Below are positions 33,621 through 41,365 of a DNA stretch of 64,000 nt, one piece after another (the first letter of the stretch is position 1; each line of letters opens with the position of its first letter). The notes under the pieces were generated by a model that had not been told where the DNA came from, did no database searches, and worked only from the letters and a program-made list of their open reading frames with translations. The position numbers and the translations under genes were made by a program. Source of the DNA: Paragemmobacter amnigenus. GTDB taxonomy: Bacteria > Pseudomonadota > Alphaproteobacteria > Rhodobacterales > Rhodobacteraceae. Location: positions 124,001 through 188,000 of the forward strand of contig NZ_JAAATX020000006.1 in NCBI RefSeq assembly GCF_009908265.2, in the 5' to 3' direction.

Positions 33621-34577
33621 TCAACCCGCAATCAGCTCCGCCTGCCGCACGATCACCTCGGCCTGCTTGATCGACGCGATATCCACCAGACGGCCCTTGT
33701 AGACCGTCGCCCCCTCGCCCCGCGCCTTGGCCGCCTCCATCGCCGCCAAAATCTCGCGGGCTTCGTTCACCGCGGTTTCCGACGGGGTGAAGACCTCGTT
33801 CGCCAGCGCCACCTGCTTGGGATGGATCGCCCATTTCCCCACCATCCCCAGCGTGGCCGACCGCCGCGCCTGCGCGCGGAAACCCTCGTCGTCGCTGAAA
33901 TCCCCGAAGGGCCCGTCCACCGGCAGGATGCCATGCGTCCGGCAGGCCGCCACGATCGCCGCCTGCGCCCAGTGCCACGGATCGGACCAGTGCTTCGCCC
34001 CCTCGCGCAGCATGTAATAATTCTCCTGCGTCCCGCCGATGCCCGTCGTCTGCATCCCCATGCTGGCCGCGAAATCCGCCGCGCCAAGGCTCATCGCCTG
34101 CAAACGGGGGGAGGCCTTGGCGATCTCCTCCACATGGGAAATCCCCGCCGCCGATTCGATGATGACCTCAAAGGCGATGGGCTTCACCCGCCCCATGGCC
34201 CGCTCCACCGCCGTGACCAGCGCATCCACGGCATAAAGATCCTCGGCACAGCCCACCTTTGGGATCATGATCTGGTCCAGCCGATCCCCGCCCTTTTCCA
34301 GCAGGTCCACCACATCGCGATACCACCACGGCGTATCCAGCCCGTTGATCCTGACCGAAAGCGTCTTGCGCCCCCAGTCCACCCCCGAAATCGCCTCGAT
34401 GATGTTCGCCCGCGCCTGATCCTTGTCCGACGGCGCGACCGAATCCTCCAGATCGAGGTTGATCACATCCGCCGCACTCGCCGCCATCTTCTCGAACAGG
34501 GCCGGGCGCGATCCGGGGCCGAACAACTGGCAGCGGTTCGGGCGGGCGGGGGCGGGGGGTTGCAGGCGAAAGCTCAT
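33621..34577 (-). CDS. mcl1: L-malyl-CoA/beta-methylmalyl-CoA lyase
   Basis: 318 aa HpcH/CitE-family lyase. The sequence is nearly that of Rhodobacter sphaeroides Mcl1 as I remember it (NRCQLFGPGSRPALFEKMA, SLGAADFAASMGMQTTGIGG, ENYYML), and the length matches. That enzyme splits beta-methylmalyl-CoA to glyoxylate and propionyl-CoA and L-malyl-CoA to acetyl-CoA and glyoxylate in the ethylmalonyl-CoA pathway. Metal-binding LDLEDSVAP and RINGLDTPWWYRDVVD are intact. The ATG at 34577 fits homologues; upstream reading frame is not coding. It differs from the serine-cycle copy at 24556, so the two probably divide roles. Confidence 0.93.
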   Translation of the reverse strand: MSFRLQPPAPARPNRCQLFGPGSRPALFEKMAASAADVINLDLEDSVAPSDKDQARANIIEAISGVDWGRKTLSVRINGLDTPWWYRDVVDLLEKGGDRLDQIMIPKVGCAEDLYAVDALVTAVERAMGRVKPIAFEVIIESAAGISHVEEIAKASPRLQAMSLGAADFAASMGMQTTGIGGTQENYYMLREGAKHWSDPWHWAQAAIVAACRTHGILPVDGPFGDFSDDEGFRAQARRSATLGMVGKWAIHPKQVALANEVFTPSETAVNEAREILAAMEAAKARGEGATVYKGRLVDIASIKQAEVIVRQAELIAG

Positions 34578-34719
34578 CGTGTTCTCGCAAGGAAATTTCA
34601 GTTCATGCTGCACCAGCGATATAATCTTGCGCCGCAGCGCACAAGCGCCATTTCGCACCCGCAGCATGACTTGACACCGCGCCGCACCTTACGCCCCCTT
34701 CCCGCGACAGGAGGCCCCC

Positions 34720-35682
34720 ATGATCACCGCCACCCTCGACACCTTCCCCCTCGCCCGCGCCTTCACCATCTCGCGCGGGTCCAAGACCGAGGCGCGCGTC
34801 ATCACCGCCACCGTCACCCGCCACGGCATCACGGGGCGCGGCGAATCCGTCCCCTATGCGCGCTACGGCGAAACGCCCGAAACCGTGCTGGCCCAGATCG
34901 CCGCCCTGCCCCACGGCATCACCCGCGCCGCGCTGCAAGACGCCCTTCCCCCCGGCGCCGCCCGCAACGCCGTCGATTGCGCGCTCTGGGACTGGGAGGC
35001 GAAGGCGGCCAACACCCGCGTCTGGCACCTCGCCGGACTGGCCCCGCCCAAGCCCCGCATCACCGCCTTCACCCTGTCGCTCGACACGCCCCAAACCATG
35101 CGCGCGCAGGCGTCCGAAAATGCCCACCGGCCGCTGCTGAAGATCAAGCTCGGCACCCCCGACGACATGCCCCGACTCGAAGCCGTCCGCGCCGGCGCCC
35201 CGCGCGCCACCATCATCATCGACGCCAACGAAGGCTGGACGCCCGAAATCTATACCGACCTCGCCCCCCACCTCCTCCGCCTCGGCGTGGCACTGGTGGA
35301 ACAGCCGCTCCCCGCCAAGGCCGACGGGATGCTGTCGGAAATCCCCCACCCCATCCCCGTCTGCGCCGACGAAAGCGCCCATGACCGCCGCAGCCTGCCT
35401 TCGCTGAAGGGCAAGTATGACATGGTGAACGTAAAGCTCGACAAGACCGGCGGCCTGACCGAAGCCCTGCTGATGGTGGCAGAGGCCCGCGCTGCAAACC
35501 TGCCCCTGATGGTGGGCTGCATGGTCGGCACCTCGCTCGCCATGGCCCCCGCGATCCTGCCCGCGCAACACGCCACCTTCACCGATCTCGACGGCCCCCT
35601 CCTTCTGGCCCGCGACCGCACCCCCGCGCTGCACTACGACGGCGAAGGGGTCCACCCGCCGGATGCGGCGCTGTGGGGGTGA
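34720..35682 (+). CDS. Dipeptide epimerase (enolase superfamily)
   Basis: L-Ala-D/L-Glu epimerase-type enzyme of the muconate-lactonising subgroup, 320 aa. The capping domain is followed by a barrel with KIKLG (catalytic Lys pair), IIIDANEGW, VEQPLP and CADES (metal Asp, Glu, Asp) and VKLDKTGGL (second catalytic Lys), then CMVGTSLAMAP. Such enzymes recycle murein peptides or racemise N-acyl-glutamate; DgcA-like N-acetyl-D-Glu racemases are close relatives and are an alternative. GGAGG precedes the ATG. It stands alone, divergent from mcl1 and convergent with the VapC-like gene. Confidence 0.85.
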   Translation: MITATLDTFPLARAFTISRGSKTEARVITATVTRHGITGRGESVPYARYGETPETVLAQIAALPHGITRAALQDALPPGAARNAVDCALWDWEAKAANTRVWHLAGLAPPKPRITAFTLSLDTPQTMRAQASENAHRPLLKIKLGTPDDMPRLEAVRAGAPRATIIIDANEGWTPEIYTDLAPHLLRLGVALVEQPLPAKADGMLSEIPHPIPVCADESAHDRRSLPSLKGKYDMVNVKLDKTGGLTEALLMVAEARAANLPLMVGCMVGTSLAMAPAILPAQHATFTDLDGPLLLARDRTPALHYDGEGVHPPDAALWG

Positions 35683-35683
35683 C

Positions 35684-36097
35684 TCACACGGCCTTGAACG
35701 GATTGACCACCCGCAACACCTGCTCGATCACCAGCCCGTCCTGCATGTCCTCGGACAGGACGCGACCACAACCCGCGATCAGCGCCGCCCCCACGATCAT
35801 CGCGTCATAGATCGATAGCCCATACCGCGCTGCAACGGCCCGTCCTGCGTCATGCACATCCACGGTCAGGTCAACGACGCGGCACAGCCGCCGTATGCCC
35901 GCCAGAAACTCGGCCGCCTCGTCCAGACCCATCCCCGCCTTGCGGACGCAGTTCACCAGAACCTCGTTCAGCACCTGCACGCTGATCACCCCACCCGCTG
36001 CCAGCACCGCCTCGGCCCTCCCGGCCTTGGGTCCGTCGTCCAGCAGATAGAGGATCACGTTGCTGTCGATGAAGTCACCGCCCGCCGGCATCGTCAC
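35684..36097 (-). CDS. PIN-domain toxin, VapC-like
   Basis: 137 aa PIN-fold ribonuclease. The four acidic metal-binding positions are seen in FIDSNVILYLLD, QVLNEVL, IYDAMIVGAAL and SEDMQDG, so it should be active. The N-terminus is at 36097 or the ATG at 36091. It overlaps the 3' end of the antitoxin gene by about 17-23 bases, the usual antitoxin-first arrangement. Toxins of this type cleave specific tRNA or rRNA sites; the target is not predictable. Its stop is two bases from the stop of the convergent epimerase gene. Confidence 0.85.
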   Translation of the reverse strand: MTMPAGGDFIDSNVILYLLDDGPKAGRAEAVLAAGGVISVQVLNEVLVNCVRKAGMGLDEAAEFLAGIRRLCRVVDLTVDVHDAGRAVAARYGLSIYDAMIVGAALIAGCGRVLSEDMQDGLVIEQVLRVVNPFKAV

Positions 36098-36302
36098 GGC
36101 TCAACCGGTCCGCCGCAGCCAGCCGCCCGCGGAACTTCCGCAACCCGACCAGAATCTCTTCGGGTCGCGCCTCCCGCCGCACGGCAAACCCGCCGTCCTC
36201 CGCCCTCAGCGCAACTTCGTCCCCTTCGCGCAGCCCCAATTCACGCACCAGTTCCGCAGGCAGGCGCACCGCAAGAGAGTTTCCCCACTTCGCAACCTGC
36301 AA
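36075..36302 (-). CDS. AbrB/MazE-type antitoxin, VapB-like
   Basis: 75 aa swapped-hairpin DNA-binding antitoxin. The N-terminal AbrB domain reads QVAKWGNSLAVRLPAELVRELGL and GDEVAL, and the C-terminal tail (RPEEILVGLRKFRGRL) would wrap the toxin. I chose the TTG at 36302: it gives the standard QVAKWGNS start and has GGGGAGG five bases upstream, whereas the GTG at 36308 overlaps that Shine-Dalgarno. A perfect palindromic operator lies 14 bases upstream, so conditional autorepression is expected. Confidence 0.85.
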   Translation of the reverse strand: MQVAKWGNSLAVRLPAELVRELGLREGDEVALRAEDGGFAVRREARPEEILVGLRKFRGRLAAADRLSRDDAGGR

Positions 36303-36316
36303 CGCCACCTCCCCCT

Positions 36317-36345
36317 ATGGATATACATCAGGAATGTATATCCAT
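36317..36345. promoter_or_regulatory. Perfect palindromic operator of the toxin-antitoxin pair
   Basis: ATGGATATACAT (36317-36328) and ATGTATATCCAT (36334-36345) form a perfect 12-bp inverted repeat around CAGGA. It is AT-rich in GC-rich surroundings, contains TATACAT-like -10 elements and sits just upstream of the antitoxin Shine-Dalgarno. Confidence 0.8.
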
Positions 36346-36450
36346 CGCCATTTCCGTGCAACAGGACATCAGCTCAACGCGCACTTCCCCCTTGACCCCG
36401 CGCCCCCCTTGCCGCCAAACCGCCCCTGACCGCAGCGCAGGGAGGAACCC

Positions 36451-37311
36451 ATGACCCGCACCGTCTATGTCAACGGCACCTGGCTGCCCGAGGATCAGGC
36501 CACCGTCTCCATCTTCGACCGTGGCTTCCTGATGGCCGATGGCGTGTATGAGGTGACCTCCGTCCTCGACGGCAAGCTGATCGATTTCGACGGCCACATC
36601 GTCCGCCTGCACCGCTCCCTGAACGAGTTGGACATGCAGGCCCCCTGCTCCGATGCCGAACTTCTGGACATGCACCGCGAACTGGTGCGGCTGAACGGCA
36701 TCGACCAGGGCATGATCTACCTGCAGGTCACGCGCGGCAATCCCGGCGACCGCTCCTTCGTCTTTCCCGACGAAAGCGTGAAACCCACCATCGTGGCCTT
36801 CACCCAGAACATCCCCAACCTCGCCGACGCCCCCGCCGCCAAGACCGGCTTCAAGGTCATCTCGATCCCCGACATCCGCTGGGGCCGCCGCGACATCAAG
36901 ACGGTGCAGCTCCTCTACCCCTCCATGGGCAAGATGATGGCGAAAAAGGCGGGCGTGGACGACTCGTGGTTCACCGAGGATGGCCACGTCACCGAAGGCA
37001 CCTCGAACAACGCCTATATCGTCAAGGGCAACCGCATCATCACCCGCCAACTGACCAGCGACATCCTGCACGGCATCACCCGCGCCGCCGTCCTGCGCTT
37101 TGCCGCCGAGGCGCAGTTTGAAATCGAGGAACGCCCCTTCACCGTGGCCGAGGCGCAGGCCGCCGACGAGGCTTTCTCCACCGCCGCCTCCATCTTCGTC
37201 ATGCCGGTCGTGGAAATCGACGGCCAGCCGGTCGGGACCGGCAAACCCGGCCCCGTGGCCACCCGCCTGCGCGAGCTTTATCTGGACGAGATGCGCAAGG
37301 CGGCGATCTGA
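36451..37311 (+). CDS. dat: D-amino-acid transaminase
   Basis: Class IV (BCAT/DAAT fold) PLP aminotransferase, 286 aa, converting D-alanine and 2-oxoglutarate to pyruvate and D-glutamate, a cell-wall precursor. VSIFDRGFLMADGVYEV is the N-terminal signature. The PLP lysine lies in RRDIKTVQLL, VTEGTSNNAYIV carries the cofactor Glu, and GITRAAVL binds phosphate. GGGAGG precedes the ATG. A branched-chain or 4-amino-4-deoxychorismate lyase function is less likely given RWGRRDIKT. It converges with the first RTX gene. Confidence 0.9.
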   Translation: MTRTVYVNGTWLPEDQATVSIFDRGFLMADGVYEVTSVLDGKLIDFDGHIVRLHRSLNELDMQAPCSDAELLDMHRELVRLNGIDQGMIYLQVTRGNPGDRSFVFPDESVKPTIVAFTQNIPNLADAPAAKTGFKVISIPDIRWGRRDIKTVQLLYPSMGKMMAKKAGVDDSWFTEDGHVTEGTSNNAYIVKGNRIITRQLTSDILHGITRAAVLRFAAEAQFEIEERPFTVAEAQAADEAFSTAASIFVMPVVEIDGQPVGTGKPGPVATRLRELYLDEMRKAAI

Positions 37312-37335
37312 CGGCCGCCCCGCAGCACCGCCGCC

Positions 37336-38592
37336 TCAGGCGGCAAGGCGGGTAAAGACGAAGTCCGCAGCATCCACCTGCGCCAGCGTCTTGCCCGCCA
37401 GCCGCAGCGCGATATCCCCGTCCAGCCGCACCAGCACCGCGCCCTGCACCTCTTCCAGTGTCAGAACCGGCTGGGTCTGGCCGTCATAAAGGATTTCGAT
37501 CCGGTCCGCTTCGGGGTCGAAATCGGTCACCACCAGACCGTCCGCATTCCCCACCGCCAGCCTGTCCTCGCCACCGCCCAGCGTCACGACATCGGCACCA
37601 TCGGCCTGGATCACGTCATTCCCGCCGCCACCGTCCAGCGTGTCGGCCACCGTGCCGCCATCGCGCCCGTCCAGCGTATCCGCACCGTCACCGCCTGCCA
37701 GACTGTCGCCCCCCGCCCCGCCACGCAGCAGGTCTGCTCCGCCCTCGCCCAGCAGGGTATCGTTGCCGTCACCGCCCAGCAGGGCATCATTGCCATCCCC
37801 GCCGAACAGCAGGTCGCTGCCCGCCCCGCCGGACAGCTGGTCATTGTCCAGATCGCCATAAAGCGTGTCGTTCCCCGCTCCGGCGGTCAGCACATCATCC
37901 CCCGCCCCGCCGCGCGCAAAGACACCCGTCACTGCCGAGGCCCCCAGAAGCCGGTCCCTGTCATCACCAAGGAAGATGCGGTCCGCCCCGCTATCGGCAA
38001 AGAGCGTGACAGTATCCGCCCCGCTTCCGGCATAAAGCGTATCCGCCCCCGCACCGCCCGTCATGAGGTCATTCCCGCTGCCGCCCAGCAGCGTGTCGAT
38101 GCCGTCGCCACCAAAGACCAGATCGTCACCCGCCCCGCCATCCATGTAATCGCGGCCAAGCCCGCCAAACAGCGTGTCCCGATCGCCATTCCCCAGCAGC
38201 GAGTCGTTGCCCTCCATCCCCATCAGCAGATCGTCGCCATTGCCCCCGAGGGCTGTATCGGCGCCCGCGCCCCCGAACAGCCGGTCGGCATCCGCGCCGC
38301 CCTGCAACCAGTCGTCGCCCGCGTTGCCGATCAGCGTGTCATTGCCTTCCAGCCCGAAGAAATCGTCCCGCCCCGCCGTGCCACGGAACAGCCCGTCCTG
38401 ACCCGCCGTCGCCGTGACAGCGGCCATCGGCGCGACCGTGTCAGCAGTATCGTCGGTGGAATTCTCGGCTGTCCGGACCGCATCTTCGGGGCTGCCCTCC
38501 CCCTCGGTGCCGTCATCGGAAGACGACGACCCGTCAAACAGGCCTCCAAGGGCAAGCAGGGGCAAACCCAGCAGCAGCAACAGCGCACTCAT
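37336..38592 (-). CDS. RTX calcium-binding protein, paralogue 1
   Basis: 418 aa. A short N-terminal hydrophobic helix (MSALLLLLGLPLLALGGLF) is followed by a Ser/Asp/Glu/Thr linker (about 20-65), about 25 GGxGxDxLx RTX nonapeptides (about 70-345) that fold as a Ca-binding beta-roll, and a C-terminal domain VVTDFDPEADRIEI...LEEVQGAVLVRL...AADFVF shared with the two paralogues below. RTX proteins are normally exported by type I secretion through a C-terminal signal; no ABC or TolC partner is in the window. The ATG at 38592 matches the paralogues' starts. An enzymatic domain is absent. Confidence 0.85.
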   Translation of the reverse strand: MSALLLLLGLPLLALGGLFDGSSSSDDGTEGEGSPEDAVRTAENSTDDTADTVAPMAAVTATAGQDGLFRGTAGRDDFFGLEGNDTLIGNAGDDWLQGGADADRLFGGAGADTALGGNGDDLLMGMEGNDSLLGNGDRDTLFGGLGRDYMDGGAGDDLVFGGDGIDTLLGGSGNDLMTGGAGADTLYAGSGADTVTLFADSGADRIFLGDDRDRLLGASAVTGVFARGGAGDDVLTAGAGNDTLYGDLDNDQLSGGAGSDLLFGGDGNDALLGGDGNDTLLGEGGADLLRGGAGGDSLAGGDGADTLDGRDGGTVADTLDGGGGNDVIQADGADVVTLGGGEDRLAVGNADGLVVTDFDPEADRIEILYDGQTQPVLTLEEVQGAVLVRLDGDIALRLAGKTLAQVDAADFVFTRLAA

Positions 38593-38763
38593 GACACACA
38601 TCCCAAAAACGGATAAAAGACACGCGAAAGTTGACCACAACGCCACAGTGCTGCCAAGATTTTTCTGGCGCGGCCGCCTGCGCGTTAAGGTTGCGGAAAC
38701 AGTCCGTCAGGAATCCCGCGATTGTCGATCCGCAGCGAACGCCGAATCGGGCCGTATCCCGCC

Positions 38764-39801
38764 TCAGACGACCGGCGCATAAAGGCCGACATCGGCGGCA
38801 ACCAGATCGCCCGCCACCAGACCGGGCAGAAAGGCCAGATCGACCCCGTCCGCACTGACCATCAGCCCCCCCGCGACAGGCGTCACCGCGATCACCGGCG
38901 CGGCCCCGTCCACCTGCAGCTCCAGCACATCCACACCCGGCAGGAAATCCTCGATCCGCAGCGCACCTCCGGCGGCCGTATAGTCCACCAGCACACCCGC
39001 CTGCACCCGCACCAGATCCGCCCCCGCACCGCCCGAAACGCTATCGCCCGCGCCGGCCAGCATCAGGTCGTCCCCCGCCCCGCCTGCCAGCGTATCCGCC
39101 CCCGCGCCCCCGTCCAGCGTATCGTTCCCCTCGTCCCCCGAAATCCAGTCCGCCGCGCCGCCACCGGCCAGAAGGTCCGCCCCCGCGCCGCCCGCCAGCG
39201 TGTCGCTTCCCGCATCCCCCTGCATCGTGTCATTGCCCGCGCCGCCCTGCATCAGGTCGGCATCGGCCCCGCCCTGCGCGGTCACCCCGCCCAGCGCCAG
39301 CGTGGCATCCAGCCAATCCGCCCCGTCGTCCAGAAAGACCGTATCCCCGTCCGTCTCGGGCCAGATGGTGACGACATCATCCCCCGCCCCGCCGAAGATG
39401 CGGTCAAACCCCGGCCCGCCGGTCAGCGAGTCGTTGCCCTCGCCCCCCATCAGCGTATCGTCGCCCGACCCGCCCATGACCGAGTCATTGCCCAGTCCTC
39501 CGCCCAGCAGATCGTCGCCCTCGTTGCCATGCAGCGCGTCATTGCCCGGACCGCCATTGACGACATCCGCGCCCGTGCCCGCAAAGACCGTATCCGCCCC
39601 GCCCAGCCCGTGCACGGTGTCATTCCCGCCATAGCCCAGAAGCAGCTCCGCCTCGTCGGTGCCCGTGATCTCTTCGGCCGTGCCGTCACCCGCGGCGGCC
39701 CCGCCGCCACCTCCGGCCCCCGCACCACTGTCGGACGCGGTGCCCCAGATCAGCGCCCCGATCAGCAGGGGCAGCCCAAGGTTGAACAGCAGGAAATCCA
39801 T
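38764..39801 (-). CDS. RTX calcium-binding protein, paralogue 2
   Basis: 345 aa with the same plan: hydrophobic helix MDFLLFNLGLPLLIGALIWG, a Gly-rich linker, about 20 RTX nonapeptides in two blocks (about 45-140 and 165-275) split by IWPETDGDTVFLDDGADWLD, and the shared C-terminal domain (IEDFLPGVDVLELQV, GLMVSADGVDLAFLPGL, AADVGL). It starts at the ATG at 39801, six bases after a 12-bp inverted repeat that could control it. No basic residues precede the hydrophobic helix, so it is not a classical Sec signal; it could be a membrane anchor or part of a type I substrate. Confidence 0.85.
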   Translation of the reverse strand: MDFLLFNLGLPLLIGALIWGTASDSGAGAGGGGGAAAGDGTAEEITGTDEAELLLGYGGNDTVHGLGGADTVFAGTGADVVNGGPGNDALHGNEGDDLLGGGLGNDSVMGGSGDDTLMGGEGNDSLTGGPGFDRIFGGAGDDVVTIWPETDGDTVFLDDGADWLDATLALGGVTAQGGADADLMQGGAGNDTMQGDAGSDTLAGGAGADLLAGGGAADWISGDEGNDTLDGGAGADTLAGGAGDDLMLAGAGDSVSGGAGADLVRVQAGVLVDYTAAGGALRIEDFLPGVDVLELQVDGAAPVIAVTPVAGGLMVSADGVDLAFLPGLVAGDLVAADVGLYAPVV

Positions 39802-39807
39802 CACATC

Positions 39808-39845
39808 ACACGATCCGTTGCCACCCTCGGTTAAACGGATCGTGT
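39808..39845. promoter_or_regulatory. 12-bp perfect inverted repeat upstream of RTX paralogue 2
   Basis: ACACGATCCGTT (39808-39819) and AACGGATCGTGT (39834-39845) flank a 14-base spacer and end six bases before the start codon. It could be a repressor site, or in RNA a hairpin covering the ribosome-binding site. It is not found before the other two RTX genes. Confidence 0.6.
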
Positions 39846-39887
39846 TAGGGATTGTTAAGAACTCGGCCCCGCGCCAGCCGTCCCGCC

Positions 39888-40196
39888 TCAGCCGTGGGTC
39901 TTGAACGCCTCGGTAAAGGCCGCCTTCTGCGCCTCGCTCGCCTCGGCCTGATGCAAGGCCTTCCACGCGTCATAGGGCATTCCGTAGACCAGCGTCTTGG
40001 CCTCTTCCTTGCCCAGCGCGACGCCCTGCGCCTCGGCTGCCTCGGCCATCCAGCGGCTCAGGCAGTTGCGGCAAAACCCGGCAAGGTTCATCAGGTCGAT
40101 GTTCTGCACATCGGTCCGGTTCCGCAGATGGTCGCGCAGCCGCCGATAGGCCGCCGCCTCCAAAGCCTGCATCGTGGCATCGTCGATCTGGGTCAT
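39888..40196 (-). CDS. DUF1244 family protein
   Basis: Small conserved proteobacterial protein of unknown function, 102 aa, helical. The family features LRNRTDVQNIDLMNLAGFCRNCLSRWM and VYGMPYDAWKALHQ are present. The paired Cys could bind a metal. The ATG at 40196 has GGGAGG upstream; an alternative start seven codons earlier is less likely. It lies between RTX paralogues 2 and 3 on the same strand, but nothing suggests a shared function. Confidence 0.85.
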   Translation of the reverse strand: MTQIDDATMQALEAAAYRRLRDHLRNRTDVQNIDLMNLAGFCRNCLSRWMAEAAEAQGVALGKEEAKTLVYGMPYDAWKALHQAEASEAQKAAFTEAFKTHG

Positions 40197-40286
40197 CTGG
40201 GCCTCCCGCGGTTGCATCGCGCGACAGTCTGCCCTGCCCGCGCGGCGGGGACCAGCCCCCCCGACACGTCCCGCGCCGCCGTCCCG

Positions 40287-41231
40287 TCAGGCCACGATTC
40301 GGTTGAACAGCACATCCGCCGCGTCCAGTTGCGACGCATCCAGCCCGGCAAGGAAGGCCACATCGACATCATTGGCCGACACCATCACCCCGCCCTGCAC
40401 CGCGCGCACCTCGATCGTCACATCGCCACGCCCGACATACTGCACCTCCAGCTGGTCCTCGCCGGGGCGGAAATCCTCCACCCTCACCACCGCGCCAAAG
40501 GCGGGGTCCGCCGGATCATCCGGCACCGGCGGCGCAAAGGCCGAGAACAGGTCCTCCCCTGCCCCGCCGGTCATCGTGTCCCCGCGATCCCCGACCAGCG
40601 TATCGTTCCCCTCGCCCCCGGACATCGAATCGGCACCTGCTTCCAGCCGCTGGGAAAACACGTTGCGCTCCAGCATCCGGTCAAAGGCATCGGGCTGCGC
40701 CCCGAACCGCGCTTCCACCCCCGACAGGAAACTGGCGAAATCCAGATCCCCCGTCGCGTCGCGCGGCGACCCGGGTTCACCCGTCAGCCCGATCAGGATG
40801 TCATTGCCCGCCCCGCCCGACAGCGTATTGTCCCCGCCCGTTTCCAGCAGGACGTCATCGCCCCCCTCGCCGGTCAGGCTGTCATCCCCGCCGCCCCCGA
40901 TCAGCAGATCGTTGCCCGACCCGCCCGACAGCGTATCCGCCCCCATCCCGCCCAGCAGCACGTCCAGCCCGTCCCCGCCTGCCAGCCGGTCCGCCCCCGC
41001 ATCCCCCACCAGCAGATCGCGCCCGCCCGCGCCGGACAGCACGTCATCGCCGCCATATCCGGCCAGCAGATCCTCGCCGCCATCCCCCGAGAATTCATCC
41101 GCGGACGCGCCGCCCTTCTGCACGCCGTCATCCGCACCACTGTCCGGAGAGGACGCCCCGCCATCATCGCCCCCGCCGCCGAAAAGTCCGGCCAACAGGG
41201 CAACAGGAAGCAGCAACAGCAGAAAACCCAT
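40287..41231 (-). CDS. RTX calcium-binding protein, paralogue 3
   Basis: 314 aa: hydrophobic helix MGFLLLLLPVALLAGLF, a Gly/Asp/Ser linker, about 12 RTX nonapeptides (about 45-150), an insertion not made of repeats (about 155-210, DLDFASFLSGVEARFG), a second short RTX block, and the shared C-terminal domain (VEDFRPGEDQLEVQYV, GGVMVSANDVDVAFLAGL, AADVLFNRIVA). Start at the ATG at 41231. With paralogues 1 and 2 this makes a three-gene same-strand cluster, interrupted only by DUF1244, probably from local duplication. Function unknown. Confidence 0.85.
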   Translation of the reverse strand: MGFLLLLLPVALLAGLFGGGGDDGGASSPDSGADDGVQKGGASADEFSGDGGEDLLAGYGGDDVLSGAGGRDLLVGDAGADRLAGGDGLDVLLGGMGADTLSGGSGNDLLIGGGGDDSLTGEGGDDVLLETGGDNTLSGGAGNDILIGLTGEPGSPRDATGDLDFASFLSGVEARFGAQPDAFDRMLERNVFSQRLEAGADSMSGGEGNDTLVGDRGDTMTGGAGEDLFSAFAPPVPDDPADPAFGAVVRVEDFRPGEDQLEVQYVGRGDVTIEVRAVQGGVMVSANDVDVAFLAGLDASQLDAADVLFNRIVA

Positions 41232-41365
41232 GACACACTCGCACAACCACGTTTCGCAACGCCAGCCTGCCGCAACTGCGCCACCCGAGTCAAACGCGGG
41301 CCGTCCACTGTCGGCCCGTCGGCAACCGGCCGCGCCAGCCGGCGCGATTGTCCATCAACGCACGG

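Noticed and set aside
33397-33702. 101-codon plus-strand frame in the accA-mcl1 gap
   Set aside because: It is Arg/Pro/Ser-rich without a family, runs into the 3' end of mcl1 on the opposite strand, and has no ribosome-binding site.
37580-38400. Regular short DNA repeats suggesting a CRISPR or satellite array
   Set aside because: The periodicity is 27 bases and encodes RTX nonapeptides in frame; there are no identical repeats with unique spacers.
38655-38669. CAAGATTTTTC-TGGC, matching one arm of the TTC-core palindromes
   Set aside because: The complementary right arm is missing, so it is not a hairpin and may be chance or a remnant.
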